A stretch of DNA of 26,335 bases, from contig JBJHCR010000049.1 in assembly GCA_050486105.1 (NCBI GenBank), forward strand, positions 1 to 26,335, in the 5' to 3' direction. Made by a program: the position numbers and the translations under genes. The notes beneath the pieces are model-generated. The model was not told the DNA's origin, ran no database searches, and saw only the letters and a list, made by a program, of their open reading frames with translations. Numbering within the stretch: the first letter of the stretch is position 1; each line of letters begins with the position of its first letter. Below are positions 8,599 through 16,721 of the stretch, piece by piece. Origin of the DNA: JAEXNA01 sp050486105. GTDB taxonomy: Bacteria; Vulcanimicrobiota; Xenobia; Xenobiales; JADMJV01.

Positions 8599-9627
8599 GT
8601 GGGCTATCATTTCAAGGACCTTAGGTTCGACAAATCCAATACTTCATACATCGCATCATCCTCATCATTAGAAAATAAGCGCCCCATTAAGGGTTGGACC
8701 ACGGTGGCCTCAACTCTGTTTGTCTTGGCTTTAGGAGTGGGGGCATTGCTTTTCTTTCTTTCTCCTTCGGAGTTGGTGGAGTCCGCCGAAAGGGTGGAAC
8801 CAGAAACCTTCGCCTTATCCTTGAGTCTGTTTGTGATTGGCTGCCTGGCTGGGGCAGCTCGGTGGCGGGCTTGCATGGGATACCGAACAGGCTTTGCCTG
8901 GGCCTTCCACAGCCTGGGAGTGGCCAATGCCGGCAATCTCTTGATCCCTGGCCGAGCCGGCGAGCCTCTCAGGGTGTTCTGTTTGAGTCGAAAGGGGGTC
9001 GCTGCAGAATACTCGAGCTCTGGAATCGTGCAGGAGAGACTCGGCGACCAAGTCATGCGGCTCCTGTGTCTCGGCACCGCCATCCTTCTGGCCAGCAACC
9101 CTAAGACGGAAGGCGAACTGCACGCCAAATTGCTGTCCATTGCTGCCGTTACCGTCCTGTTTTTCTTAGCTCTGGGCCTCGCCGTGCGATACGGGACAGC
9201 GGTCTCTAAGGGATTGGGGGGGTGGGTGAACCGGCTTCCCTATCTGTCCCAGTATCGGGTAGAGAAAACCATCCACAATGCCTTGCGTGACCTGGGAGGC
9301 AGCCTGGCCACCGAAGGAGGGCGAAAGGCCCTCTTTTGGGGCTTAGTTTGCTGGGCGGCTTTCGGAGGTCACACCGCCTTTATTCTCACGGAATTCTTCA
9401 CTGGCGGCATCTGGGCTCTGACCTGCGTCATCATGGCGGTGGCACCACCGACGGCTCCTACCAAACCTGGAGTCTATCACGGTCTCGTGTTGGCCGGGCT
9501 CTTACTGTTTACGGTGAACAAGATCTTGGCCCTCCAAGTCGCTGTGGTGCTGCACCTATTTCAATTCGTTCTCTACACTGTTTGGGGCTTGGTCAGTTGG
9601 AGACTCCTGACACGGCCCTCTGCGTGA
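8599..9627 (+). CDS. Multi-spanning membrane protein, UPF0104 / lysylphosphatidylglycerol-synthetase TM-region family
   Basis: 342 aa if the GTG at 8599 is used. That GTG sits directly on the tail of the preA terminator, so the start is doubtful. The only other GTG/ATG/TTG before the first helix is GTG 8704. About eight hydrophobic segments fill the protein. Family-like features are the stretch LGVANAGNLLIPGRAGEPLR (cytoplasmic loop with conserved Gly/Arg), then SSSGIVQERLGDQVMRL, and AVAPPTAPTKPGVYHGL near the C-terminus. Members of this family are integral membrane proteins of mostly unknown function; some act in lipid flipping or glycolipid export. The first 35 codons are AT-rich compared with the rest, suggesting that part of the frame is 5' leader. 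Confidence 0.75.
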   Translation: MGYHFKDLRFDKSNTSYIASSSSLENKRPIKGWTTVASTLFVLALGVGALLFFLSPSELVESAERVEPETFALSLSLFVIGCLAGAARWRACMGYRTGFAWAFHSLGVANAGNLLIPGRAGEPLRVFCLSRKGVAAEYSSSGIVQERLGDQVMRLLCLGTAILLASNPKTEGELHAKLLSIAAVTVLFFLALGLAVRYGTAVSKGLGGWVNRLPYLSQYRVEKTIHNALRDLGGSLATEGGRKALFWGLVCWAAFGGHTAFILTEFFTGGIWALTCVIMAVAPPTAPTKPGVYHGLVLAGLLLFTVNKILALQVAVVLHLFQFVLYTVWGLVSWRLLTRPSA

Positions 9628-9674
9628 TTTTTATTCATCAAGGAATCGGTTTTCCAGCGTGAAACAAACTCGGT

Positions 9675-10034
9675 ATGAAAAAACATCTAGCCATCCCCCT
9701 AAGTGTACTAGCCTTCTTCCTGGTCTTCGCTGGAGCAGCCCAAGCCCAACTGCTGACGGTCACCGGAGAGTACCGCGTGGTAGAAGTCGACAAAGCGGGC
9801 ATGAAAATCGGAGTTGCTCTCCGAGATGCCAACCCCGATGTCGTTCAGAATTGGGTTCACGTGAAGCCCGAAGCGAAGATCGTGCAGCGACAGTTCCTTC
9901 CGAACCGAGCCTTTCGCGATGAAATGATGACCGTCAATGGGTTCTTCGACTATGTGAAGAAAGGCACCAAACTTCGTGTCCATGGTGGACGGGACTGGGA
10001 TAAATCGATCCACGCCGATAAGATCTGGCTGTAG
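9675..10034 (+). CDS. Small exported protein, unknown function
   Basis: 119 aa. MKK, a hydrophobic core and AQA|Q make a clear signal peptide cleaved near residue 24-25. The mature part is a compact beta-rich domain of about 95 residues (LLTVTGEYRVVEVDKAGMKI, then VNGFFDYVKKGTKLRVHGG), possibly OB- or SH3-like. I do not recognise the family. No strong ribosome binding site is seen, and the ATG lies 47 bp after the preceding stop. A long hairpin follows 19 bp after the stop. Confidence 0.65.
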   Translation: MKKHLAIPLSVLAFFLVFAGAAQAQLLTVTGEYRVVEVDKAGMKIGVALRDANPDVVQNWVHVKPEAKIVQRQFLPNRAFRDEMMTVNGFFDYVKKGTKLRVHGGRDWDKSIHADKIWL

Positions 10035-10053
10035 AAATCACCAGATAAGGCAA

Positions 10054-10095
10054 GAAAGCGCCTTCCTCCGCCCAGCAGCAGAGGAAGGCGCTTTC
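10054..10095. terminator. Perfect 15-bp hairpin between convergent genes
   Basis: GAAAGCGCCTTCCTC (10054-10068) and GAGGAAGGCGCTTTC (10081-10095) pair without mismatch around a 12-nt loop. The hairpin lies between the plus-strand small exported protein and the minus-strand peptidase, so it can serve both. The T-tracts are short on both sides, so it is a strong hairpin but not a textbook intrinsic terminator. Confidence 0.75.
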
Positions 10096-10112
10096 GTGTT
10101 CGCGCGCATGAA

Positions 10113-12236
10113 CTATTCGATAGTCTTGTGGACCTCCAAGACTTGCTCTTCCCCGGGCTCTCTTGGCTGGTCTTTGAGATACTTGGCCAACCAGCCGTGA
10201 ACCTCATCCCAAAATCGGATGGCGTCATGCCCGCTGCCAATCCAGTGGTTGGCATCGTGAAAGACCACCAGTCGACTGGGCACATTCTGGCGCTGAAAGT
10301 AGGTCCAAGCGGCGATGGTTTCACTAATAGGAACTCGATAGTCTTTCTCGCCGATGGTCAACAATATGGGGGTGGAAAAGTTTTTCGCATAGGTGTGAGG
10401 GCTCTGCTCGGTCCAGACGGAACTGCCTTCCCAGGGTGCCCCTCCCTGGTTCACCTCTCTATGGTAGACGGCATCGCTGGTGGCCCACTGCCCCTCCAGG
10501 GAAACCAGGCCCGCGTGACCGACCAGGCACCTGAAGCGGTCTTTTGTGGTCGCCTGCAACCAATTCACCAGGTGTCCCCCATAACTTGCGCCAGCCGCGG
10601 CTTGACGCTCGGAATCGATAAAGGGATATCGCTCCAAGGCCTGGTCGGCGGCCTCCAAGAGTTCTTCGCCTGCAGTCTTTAGTGGATCCAAATGGACACC
10701 TCGAGCAAACTCTTCTCCGTAACCCACCGACCCTGAATAATCGACCATTAGGACCACATAACCGGGCACCGCCAGCAAATGAGGACTCCAGCGAATGTGG
10801 TCCTTGTCGAGCGAAGACATGTGGGGACCTCCGTGGATCAGCAGAATCAACGGATACTTCTTGCTCTCGTCGAAATTCGGGGGCAAGGCCATCCAACTGT
10901 GGATCTCTCGCCCTTGGGAACTGGTGAACCAGAACTCTTCGAAAGGCTGTCGGTCCAGCCTGGACGCAGCGGCACGATTGAAGCTGGTGAGCGCTCGGTG
11001 GGTCCCAGACTTGAGATCCACTAGGACCACCTCGTCGGGAGTCACGGAATCCTCCCAGTTGGCCAGCAGTCGGGCAGGACCCCGATTAGAGGAACTCAAA
11101 CCTGAGTACACTCCCCGACTGTCGGCAGCCAAACGTCGAACCTTCCCTCCCTGAACTTCGAAAATACGGACGCGCCCAGCTTCCATGGCGGCAAAGACCG
11201 GCCGACCATCGGCCAAGAGTACGAACTCATCAACCGAGCGGTCTAAAGTTCGAGTTAGCCATTCGGGGGTGCCCAAGTCCCCTGCGCCGCTCCAAGGCCA
11301 GCGCAATAGATGACTGTGACTGTAGGCATAAGAGCTGGGATTGGTTCCCAGAGCATAGAAAAAGCGACCGTCGGGGCTGAACTTCGGTTCCTCAAAACTT
11401 GTAGAATCAGAACTCAGCAGCCTTGGCTCCCCGCCGTTCACCGAGACCGAATAGAGGTCGAACTTGCGGGGTTCTTGCACCGAGCGATGGTTGTTGGTGG
11501 TGCAAACAAAAACCAGCTCTTTTCCGTCCGGCGTCCAGACCGCCTGCAAGGACTGCCCCGAAAGAGTCGGGCGACCGGCGTAACCAGGACCTTTCACCAA
11601 GCTTGTATCAGCTAAGAGGTTTTTGGCTGAGGTCTGGTCCACACTCTGAACCAAGAGGTGTCGCTGCCTGGTGTCAAGCCATTTGTCCCAATGACGAATA
11701 GGAAAGGATTCGTAGGCGCTGGCGTTGTCTTTGCGCTCTTTCTGAGCCTTGAGGGCCTCCTTGTTCTGCTCATCGGAGCCAGCACCGGGAAAGATCCACG
11801 ACTCGAAAGCGATAGACTTGCCGTCGGGGCTCCAAATCGGCCTAGAGGCCCCAGTAGCCTGCTCGGTGAGTCGTTGGGCTTCCCCTGGCTGAGAAATGGG
11901 AAGAATATAGATCTGAGGGGCCTCATCTTTGCCGCGCTTCGTGGAAAAAGCCAATCGGTCTCCCGTAGGGCTCCAGGCAACTCCATCTTCTCCCTCTGAT
12001 GTCCCGGTCAGCTTTCTAGGAGAAACACTGCCGTCGAGAGAGACCAACCAGAGGTCGCTGATCTGCTTATCCTTCTCGTAGGAGGGCTCGGTCACGGACA
12101 GGACTGCCCACTGCCCGTCTGGACTCAAAACGGGAGGGCCCAATCTCTTGAAATGCCAAAGGTCGTGATGAGTCATGGGCTGCTGAGCCCAAAGTGGCAA
12201 GCTCAGGAACAAAAAAAGGAGTGCAAGAATACGCAT
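10113..12236 (-). CDS. Exported S9-family (prolyl-oligopeptidase / acylaminoacyl-peptidase-like) serine peptidase
   Basis: 707 aa from the ATG at 12236, preceded by AGGAAGG about 7 nt away. A signal peptide (MRILALLFLFLSLPLWAQ) indicates export. Residues of about 35-430 form a WD40-like beta-propeller with repeated WSPDG or SPDGR units (WSPTGD, WSPDGK, WTPDGK, FSPDGR). The C-terminal alpha/beta hydrolase has the oxyanion loop IHGGPH (467-472), nucleophile GASYGG (Ser551), Asp632 in GEKDY and His664 in DANHW, giving a complete triad. It should cleave short peptides after Pro, Ala or acylated N-termini outside the cytoplasmic membrane. A leader region of about 300 bp with strong secondary structure lies between it and the upstream Nramp-like gene. 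Confidence 0.92.
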   Translation of the reverse strand: MRILALLFLFLSLPLWAQQPMTHHDLWHFKRLGPPVLSPDGQWAVLSVTEPSYEKDKQISDLWLVSLDGSVSPRKLTGTSEGEDGVAWSPTGDRLAFSTKRGKDEAPQIYILPISQPGEAQRLTEQATGASRPIWSPDGKSIAFESWIFPGAGSDEQNKEALKAQKERKDNASAYESFPIRHWDKWLDTRQRHLLVQSVDQTSAKNLLADTSLVKGPGYAGRPTLSGQSLQAVWTPDGKELVFVCTTNNHRSVQEPRKFDLYSVSVNGGEPRLLSSDSTSFEEPKFSPDGRFFYALGTNPSSYAYSHSHLLRWPWSGAGDLGTPEWLTRTLDRSVDEFVLLADGRPVFAAMEAGRVRIFEVQGGKVRRLAADSRGVYSGLSSSNRGPARLLANWEDSVTPDEVVLVDLKSGTHRALTSFNRAAASRLDRQPFEEFWFTSSQGREIHSWMALPPNFDESKKYPLILLIHGGPHMSSLDKDHIRWSPHLLAVPGYVVLMVDYSGSVGYGEEFARGVHLDPLKTAGEELLEAADQALERYPFIDSERQAAAGASYGGHLVNWLQATTKDRFRCLVGHAGLVSLEGQWATSDAVYHREVNQGGAPWEGSSVWTEQSPHTYAKNFSTPILLTIGEKDYRVPISETIAAWTYFQRQNVPSRLVVFHDANHWIGSGHDAIRFWDEVHGWLAKYLKDQPREPGEEQVLEVHKTIE

Positions 12237-12546
12237 GCTCTGCCCTTCCTAATCTCCAAGAGAAGTCCCTCTCTCTGAGCCTCATCCTGAAGCGACCCTT
12301 TGAAGAGACCAAAATGAGGACTCAAACCTAAAGTGTTTGCCTTATGGTTCTGAATGTCAAGGACGGGTACCCAACGAAGTTGGGTGGCAGGCGCCCGTCT
12401 GGGACTTCGTAACGTCTTCGACTTGAGGAGAGCCGAGCGCGCGGGTGCCCTCTGGGCGTTCGACATCCATAAGCGAGGCTCGACAACCCCAGACGGGATG
12501 GATCTGTGCTCAGTGGGGTGCAGAACCATGAGGCGAGCGCTTTACC
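12237..12546. other. 310-bp non-coding region with nested inverted repeats
   Basis: No credible gene. Perfect inverted repeats are CTTATGG 12341-12347 with CCATAAG 12467-12473 (extended by ATGTC 12354-12358 with GACAT 12462-12466), ACCCAAC 12369-12375 with GTTGGGT 12379-12385, ACGAAGT 12374-12380 with ACTTCGT 12404-12410, and CCCGTCTGGG 12394-12403 with CCCAGACGGG 12488-12497. Several are mutually exclusive. On the minus strand it would be the leader of the S9 peptidase or the tail of the Nramp-like transcript. It shares GGTTGTCGAG with the palindromic elements at 16066-16268 and 25462-25658. Confidence 0.5.
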
Positions 12547-13818
12547 TCAGACGGTCAGCCGAAGACAGCCGTAAAACACGGCAAAACCTCCAAGGAAGAG
12601 CATGCCTGCACGACTCAACCATCGCATACCCTCGGACGGCCGGTCTTCGGAGCTCAGGTCCGGGCCGAAGACAGCTCGGTGATTCAGCCAAGCCAAGATC
12701 GGAGCAGTGAGAAAAGACAGGGTGGTGGCCAGGTCTACCAGACCTTTGAGTGAGTTGGGAAAGAGTCCAATCAAGCTCCAAGAACCCAAAGCTAGGAGCA
12801 CGATAGCACCCCAGTAGGCCATCTTGGGAAAAGCTTCTCCGGCTTCTTCCGGCCCTCTCAGCAGACGTGACGAGACCGCAGTAAGGGCGCGAGGGAAACC
12901 ATCGACCACAGTAAGAGTGGTGCTAAACATTATGGCGAGGGCCGAAATGCCTAGGAGCGGTCGGCTCCATTCCCCCAAGGTGAGAGCATAGAGGTCGATG
13001 ACCTGAGCAGCAAACGCTGGAGCCTGGTCGGCAAAAACCTTACCGCTCGGGTGCATGACGGCCGCCCCCAGGACCACGAAGCACACCGCCAGGAGAGCGG
13101 TGCCTCCATAACCGATGTTGAAATCGAGCATGGCTTCTCTTGGAGAGGGCCGATGGGAGGTCTGTTGGCTTCGAGCCAAAGTCCACAGAGAGTGCCAAAC
13201 GGAGATGTCGATGGCCGAAGGCATCCAGCCCACCAGAGCCACAATGAAGAAAACTGTGCTGGGTTCGAAACTTTCAGGGAAAAATTTGATCTCAGACCAG
13301 GTCATTTGGGGAAGCACCATGAGAGTCGCAGCGAAGGTCGACACCGTGAGAACCACCACCATGATTCTGATGATGCTGTTCAGCCAAGAAAAACCTCCCA
13401 CCCCTAAGATGGCAGCGCAAATGGCTAGAATCACGGCAGAGAAGGTCACTGTTCCAAAGGCTCCCCCAGAGAGAGAAACCGCCAGGCCTGCGGTAGTAGC
13501 AGTGACCGCTGCTTGAACTGCGAACATGGTGGCGACGGTCAGAGAACAATAGAGCCAGACGGCCCATTTCCCCTGTCGCCGATAAGCCTCCACTAGGCTG
13601 GTTCCCGTGGCGGCCGCGTAGTACGGCCCGAAAGAGAAAGCCGGATACTTCGCCAAACAACCTATGAGAACAAACCCCAAGAGGGCAAATCCGAAATCAG
13701 CCCCTGCTCGCGTTGATTGCACCAGATGGGAAACCCCCACCGCTGCACCTGCGAAGAGAAGTCCGGGACCTAGACTTTTCCAAAAACTTTTCGATCCGGC
13801 AAGGTCTGCTTTATTCAT
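12547..13818 (-). CDS. Nramp-like membrane transporter with atypical metal-site motifs
   Basis: 423 aa, about eleven membrane helices. The start LGPGLLFAGAAVGVSHLVQS matches the first helix of Nramp/SLC11 proteins, where the canonical metal-binding DPGN would follow GPG. Here the stretch reads AAVGVSH. The TM6 region reads ALVGWMPSAIDISVW instead of the usual MPH-type motif. The overall GPG-led first helix and the GWMP-x-(5)-W pattern still place it in the Nramp superfamily, probably in the non-canonical branch. Divalent-cation transport is therefore likely but Mn/Fe specificity is not assured. It lies 208 bp downstream of the P1B-4 ATPase on the same strand, which supports a metal role. The ATG at 13818 has no obvious Shine-Dalgarno sequence. 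Confidence 0.8.
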   Translation of the reverse strand: MNKADLAGSKSFWKSLGPGLLFAGAAVGVSHLVQSTRAGADFGFALLGFVLIGCLAKYPAFSFGPYYAAATGTSLVEAYRRQGKWAVWLYCSLTVATMFAVQAAVTATTAGLAVSLSGGAFGTVTFSAVILAICAAILGVGGFSWLNSIIRIMVVVLTVSTFAATLMVLPQMTWSEIKFFPESFEPSTVFFIVALVGWMPSAIDISVWHSLWTLARSQQTSHRPSPREAMLDFNIGYGGTALLAVCFVVLGAAVMHPSGKVFADQAPAFAAQVIDLYALTLGEWSRPLLGISALAIMFSTTLTVVDGFPRALTAVSSRLLRGPEEAGEAFPKMAYWGAIVLLALGSWSLIGLFPNSLKGLVDLATTLSFLTAPILAWLNHRAVFGPDLSSEDRPSEGMRWLSRAGMLFLGGFAVFYGCLRLTV

Positions 13819-14026
13819 GGTGGTCAGCGCTGGGAACCCCCGTCCGCTTGGGTGGGACCAGGGAAAGCGAACTCTGCATACCGGACTGGTGTTTGAGGGA
13901 TCTTAGATGCCGCGAGAGAGGAGGCATGGCCGCCAGAGGCGGGGTCGAATTTGTCGGATGCTGCACTAACCATGGATGGCAGATTTGGGTGTCCGTCAAC
14001 ACCTCCCTGCTGCCCCTGGAAACGCG

Positions 14027-16054
14027 CTATTCGAGTTGATAGTTCAGCAAACGCAAGGCGTTCATGATCACGAGAACCGTGCTTCCTTCATGGAAGACCA
14101 CGGCGATGCCCAAGTCGATAAGACCGGTGACCGAAGTGAGCACCAACATTATGATCACCCCGAGTGCGATCGCGACATTCTGACGAATGATCTTATGACT
14201 CAGCCGACTTAGACCCACGGCGAACGGAAGCTTCGACAAATCGTCGCCCATGAGAGCCACGTCGGCAGTCTCCAAAGCTACCGCAGTCCCGGCCCCACCC
14301 ATGGCGATCCCGACATCAGAAGTGGCCAAAGCTGGAGCGTCGTTCACTCCGTCTCCGGTCATGGCCAGCAGCCCATATTTGTGTTGCAATTCTCGGACCG
14401 CTCCCACCTTTTGAGCCGGCAACAAACTGGCTCGGACATCGGTCAGCCCCAACTCATTAGCTACGTTGCCGGCCACTCTTGAGTTGTCTCCTGTGAGCAT
14501 CACCAAATGATCGACTCCCAGAGCCCGCAATTTGCTTAGGGTAGCTTTGGCAGTGCTGCGGGGGGTGTCACGCAAAGCCAGAGTTCCATAGATCTTATTC
14601 CCCAGACTAGCAATCATGACGGTGCTGCCAGATTCTTCGAGTAGCCTTACCCGCTCTTTCAAGGAATCGGTCAGAGGAGGAGTTCCGGGACCTTCGAACA
14701 GCTTCAAAGAGCCGACCCTGGCCGACTGTCCAAGGTAGATGCCCTCCACACCCTTTCCAGGAACGTTCACCGACTCTTCCATGCTCGCCAGGGAAACGCC
14801 ACGGTTCTCAACTTCCCGGACCACAGCTTGGGCCAAGGGATGATTGCTGGTTTGTTCCACGGCTCCAACCAAAGCCCAAAATTCGTGCTCGGCGATCCCT
14901 TCTTCGAGGTACGACTCGGTCACGTGGAACTGTCCTTCGGTTAGGGTGCCGGTTTTATCGAAAGCCATGACTTTCACCGAGCCCAGATTCTCCAGATGAG
15001 CCCCACCCTTGATAAGAACACCCTTGCGGGCAGCACGACCGATAGCGGCCAAGACTGCTGCCGGAGTTCCCAGGGCCAAGGCGCAAGGGGAAGCCGCCAC
15101 CAGCAAGAGCATAGAACGATAAAAACTGTCCCGAAAACTCATCAGTTCAAAGAATGGGGGAACCACTGCAACACAGAAGGTGAGAATTAGCACCGCAGGC
15201 ACAAATCGACTGGTGAACTTCTGGGTGAAATTTTGAGTGGGGCTCTTCCGTTCTTGGGCCTCGGCTACCATCTCCATCACCCGGACTAAAGTGTTGTCCT
15301 TGGCCAGCTTGGTGACTTCCACATCTAAGGCACTCTCAAGATTGATGGTGCCGGCAAAGACATTATCACCCGGACCTCTATCCACAGGAACGCTCTCGCC
15401 TGTGATGGGGCTTTCATCCAAAGCTGAAGACCCGGCAAACACCTGACCGTCCGTGGGAACGCGATCCCCGGGGCGAACCAAAACCACCTCGCCGATAGTT
15501 AAAGAGCCCACGTGCCTCTCAACTAAGCCCTGATCGGTCTTGACCCAAGCCTTGTCCGGCATCATTTTTGCCAGAGCATCGATGGCCGAGCGCGCTCGGT
15601 CCATGGCATAGTGCTCTCCGGCATGTCCGAGGGAAAACAGAAAAAGCAGAAAAGCCCCCTCAGCCCATTTCCCCAGAATAGCGGCTCCGGCAGCTGCGGC
15701 CAGCATCAGAATATCTGTGTCGAACTTGGCTCGGAACAGCGCAGGCACAGCAGTCCTAGTGATGTCCGCCCCGCCGGCAAGATATGACAACACGTAAAAG
15801 GTCAAAGACCACCAGTAGCCCCAATGAGCGAAAGCCTCTCCGACCCAGGCGATCAGCAGGAAAAATCCGCAAAAACCGACCAATACCAACTCGCGGTGCT
15901 GCTTGAACCATACGAGGTCGGTCCGTGGAGAGCGTCGCTTCCCGCCACAACACGATTGGCACCCAAAGGTGGGGGTGGGAATCGCCTGGTCCAAAACGAT
16001 CGGAGCATCCGTCCCCAACGAACCGCTATATGAAGTTTTCGGCAGCATGGCCAT
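14027..16054 (-). CDS. P1B-4-type heavy-metal-exporting ATPase (CtpD/CoaT-like)
   Basis: 675 aa from ATG 16054; an in-frame ATG at 16123 would add 23 residues, but that segment lies inside a repeat copy. ATG 16048 is also possible. The N-terminus carries a short cysteine motif CQSCCGG instead of a full HMA domain. Domains follow the P-type order: actuator with TGES (SPITGESVPVD), the membrane site AASPCALALGTP, phosphorylation DKTGTLTEG, nucleotide-binding HPLAQAVV, hinge GDGVNDAPAL and last-helix HEGSTVLVIMNALRLL. SPC in TM4 together with HEGxT in the last helix defines subgroup P1B-4, whose members export Co2+, Fe2+ or related ions and often protect against iron or cobalt stress. The Nramp-like gene follows downstream. 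Confidence 0.9.
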   Translation of the reverse strand: MAMLPKTSYSGSLGTDAPIVLDQAIPTPTFGCQSCCGGKRRSPRTDLVWFKQHRELVLVGFCGFFLLIAWVGEAFAHWGYWWSLTFYVLSYLAGGADITRTAVPALFRAKFDTDILMLAAAAGAAILGKWAEGAFLLFLFSLGHAGEHYAMDRARSAIDALAKMMPDKAWVKTDQGLVERHVGSLTIGEVVLVRPGDRVPTDGQVFAGSSALDESPITGESVPVDRGPGDNVFAGTINLESALDVEVTKLAKDNTLVRVMEMVAEAQERKSPTQNFTQKFTSRFVPAVLILTFCVAVVPPFFELMSFRDSFYRSMLLLVAASPCALALGTPAAVLAAIGRAARKGVLIKGGAHLENLGSVKVMAFDKTGTLTEGQFHVTESYLEEGIAEHEFWALVGAVEQTSNHPLAQAVVREVENRGVSLASMEESVNVPGKGVEGIYLGQSARVGSLKLFEGPGTPPLTDSLKERVRLLEESGSTVMIASLGNKIYGTLALRDTPRSTAKATLSKLRALGVDHLVMLTGDNSRVAGNVANELGLTDVRASLLPAQKVGAVRELQHKYGLLAMTGDGVNDAPALATSDVGIAMGGAGTAVALETADVALMGDDLSKLPFAVGLSRLSHKIIRQNVAIALGVIIMLVLTSVTGLIDLGIAVVFHEGSTVLVIMNALRLLNYQLE

Positions 16055-16065
16055 GCTTTGTTCCG

Positions 16066-16268
16066 CCCTGAGGATCTGCTCCGGGAGAACCTCCCAGTTT
16101 TGGCCACTGATACGTCCGGGCATCCTTCGGTTGCCGGCGGCAGTGGTTCTCGCTTAAGTATTCTCGACACTCGTCGCTCAATCCGCTTTGCCCCAACCAC
16201 CATACGGGGGGAATATCTGGCGCCTCGACAACCGAAATTTATGGGCTGTTCCGGATCCGATCCTAATT
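16066..16268. repeat. Diverged copy of the palindromic core repeat (copy B)
   Basis: It aligns along its whole length with 25462-25658. Shared blocks include AGGATCTG with TCCG at the left, GGTTCTC-CTTAAGTATTCTCGA in the middle, and GGCGCCTCGACAACCGAAA and TTCCGGA/GATCCTAA at the right. The two ends are themselves inverted repeats (AGGATC-TCCGG at the left, CCGGA-GATCCT at the right), as in copy A but with more mismatches. It sits immediately 5' of the P1B-4 ATPase and overlaps codons upstream of ATG 16054, which argues against the longer ATPase start at 16123. Confidence 0.75.
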
Positions 16269-16370
16269 CTGTATGCCATGGAACTCGTACACCCCAGATT
16301 CGTTCCGATGCGGGCATCGACTTCCTCAACAATCGAACAGTTCGTAGCTTGTACGGAAGAGCCTTGCGCT

Positions 16371-16415
16371 AAAGAGCAAAGCGCCGTGGCCTCGAGAGAA
16401 CTGAGGACACGGCGC
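16371..16415 (-). terminator. Rho-independent terminator after the DUF1328 gene
   Basis: GCGCCGTG (16381-16388) pairs with CACGGCGC (16408-16415). The stem is extended inside by CCTC (16390-16393) with GAGG (16403-16406). Read on the minus strand, the hairpin is followed by TTTGCTCTTT. It lies 35 bp after the DUF1328 stop. Confidence 0.8.
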
Positions 16416-16450
16416 CTTGTAGCTTGGGGAATCTGTTCGTCGGTTTGCCG

Positions 16451-16624
16451 CTAACTCACCGATTTGCCTTGAATCGCTCGAGAAACGAACGATACGATGA
16501 GCAAGATCAGAAAGACTCCGAATAGAATTTGCGCGACCGAGCTAAAGGTTCCGGCTAATCCTCCAAAACCCAAGACTGCTGAGATGAGAGCCAAGATAAA
16601 GAATGTGAGTGCCCAGCTTAGCAT
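16451..16624 (-). CDS. DUF1328 / YtjA-family small membrane protein
   Basis: 57 aa, starting MLSWALTFFILALISAVLGF and continuing GGLAGTFSSVAQILFGVFLI. This is the two-helix pattern with a GFGGxAG turn that defines the DUF1328 (UPF0391, YtjA) family. An AAGGAGGA Shine-Dalgarno lies 9 nt upstream of ATG 16624, and a terminator lies 35 bp past the stop. The length is typical. Proteins of this family are widespread inner-membrane peptides of unknown role, often stress-associated by expression. The gene follows the YggT-like gene on the same strand with a 97-bp gap. Confidence 0.9.
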   Translation of the reverse strand: MLSWALTFFILALISAVLGFGGLAGTFSSVAQILFGVFLILLIVSFVSRAIQGKSVS

Positions 16625-16721
16625 GATGATGTATCCTCCTTATGTGTTTGGTTGGGTGTGCAAATTGATTTAGTGCGATATCGGTCAGCAAAGGTGGGCC
16701 CGACTGGACCCACCCGCTCAC

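Larger units (their letters stand above)
16055..16450. other. Non-coding region: repeat copy, then terminator
   Basis: No convincing gene in this stretch. It holds the palindromic repeat copy (about 16066-16268), about 100 bp in which I see nothing, and the terminator hairpin at 16371-16415 that belongs to the DUF1328 gene on the minus strand. Confidence 0.6.

Noticed and set aside
13819..14026. A manganese-type riboswitch before the Nramp-like gene
   Set aside because: Small hairpins are present (such as CCGCC/GGCGG), but I could not find the conserved core of the yybP-ykoY or other metal riboswitches.
16055..16123. A 23-residue N-terminal extension of the P1B-4 ATPase starting at ATG 16123
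   Set aside because: The segment is part of the repeat shared with 25462-25658, and its ATG follows GAAGG with no proper spacing. ATG 16054 or 16048 is preferred.
15853..16332. A 159-codon minus-strand open frame over the ATPase 5' end and the repeat
   Set aside because: It is out of frame with the ATPase, whose motifs are intact, and crosses repeat DNA with no family resemblance.
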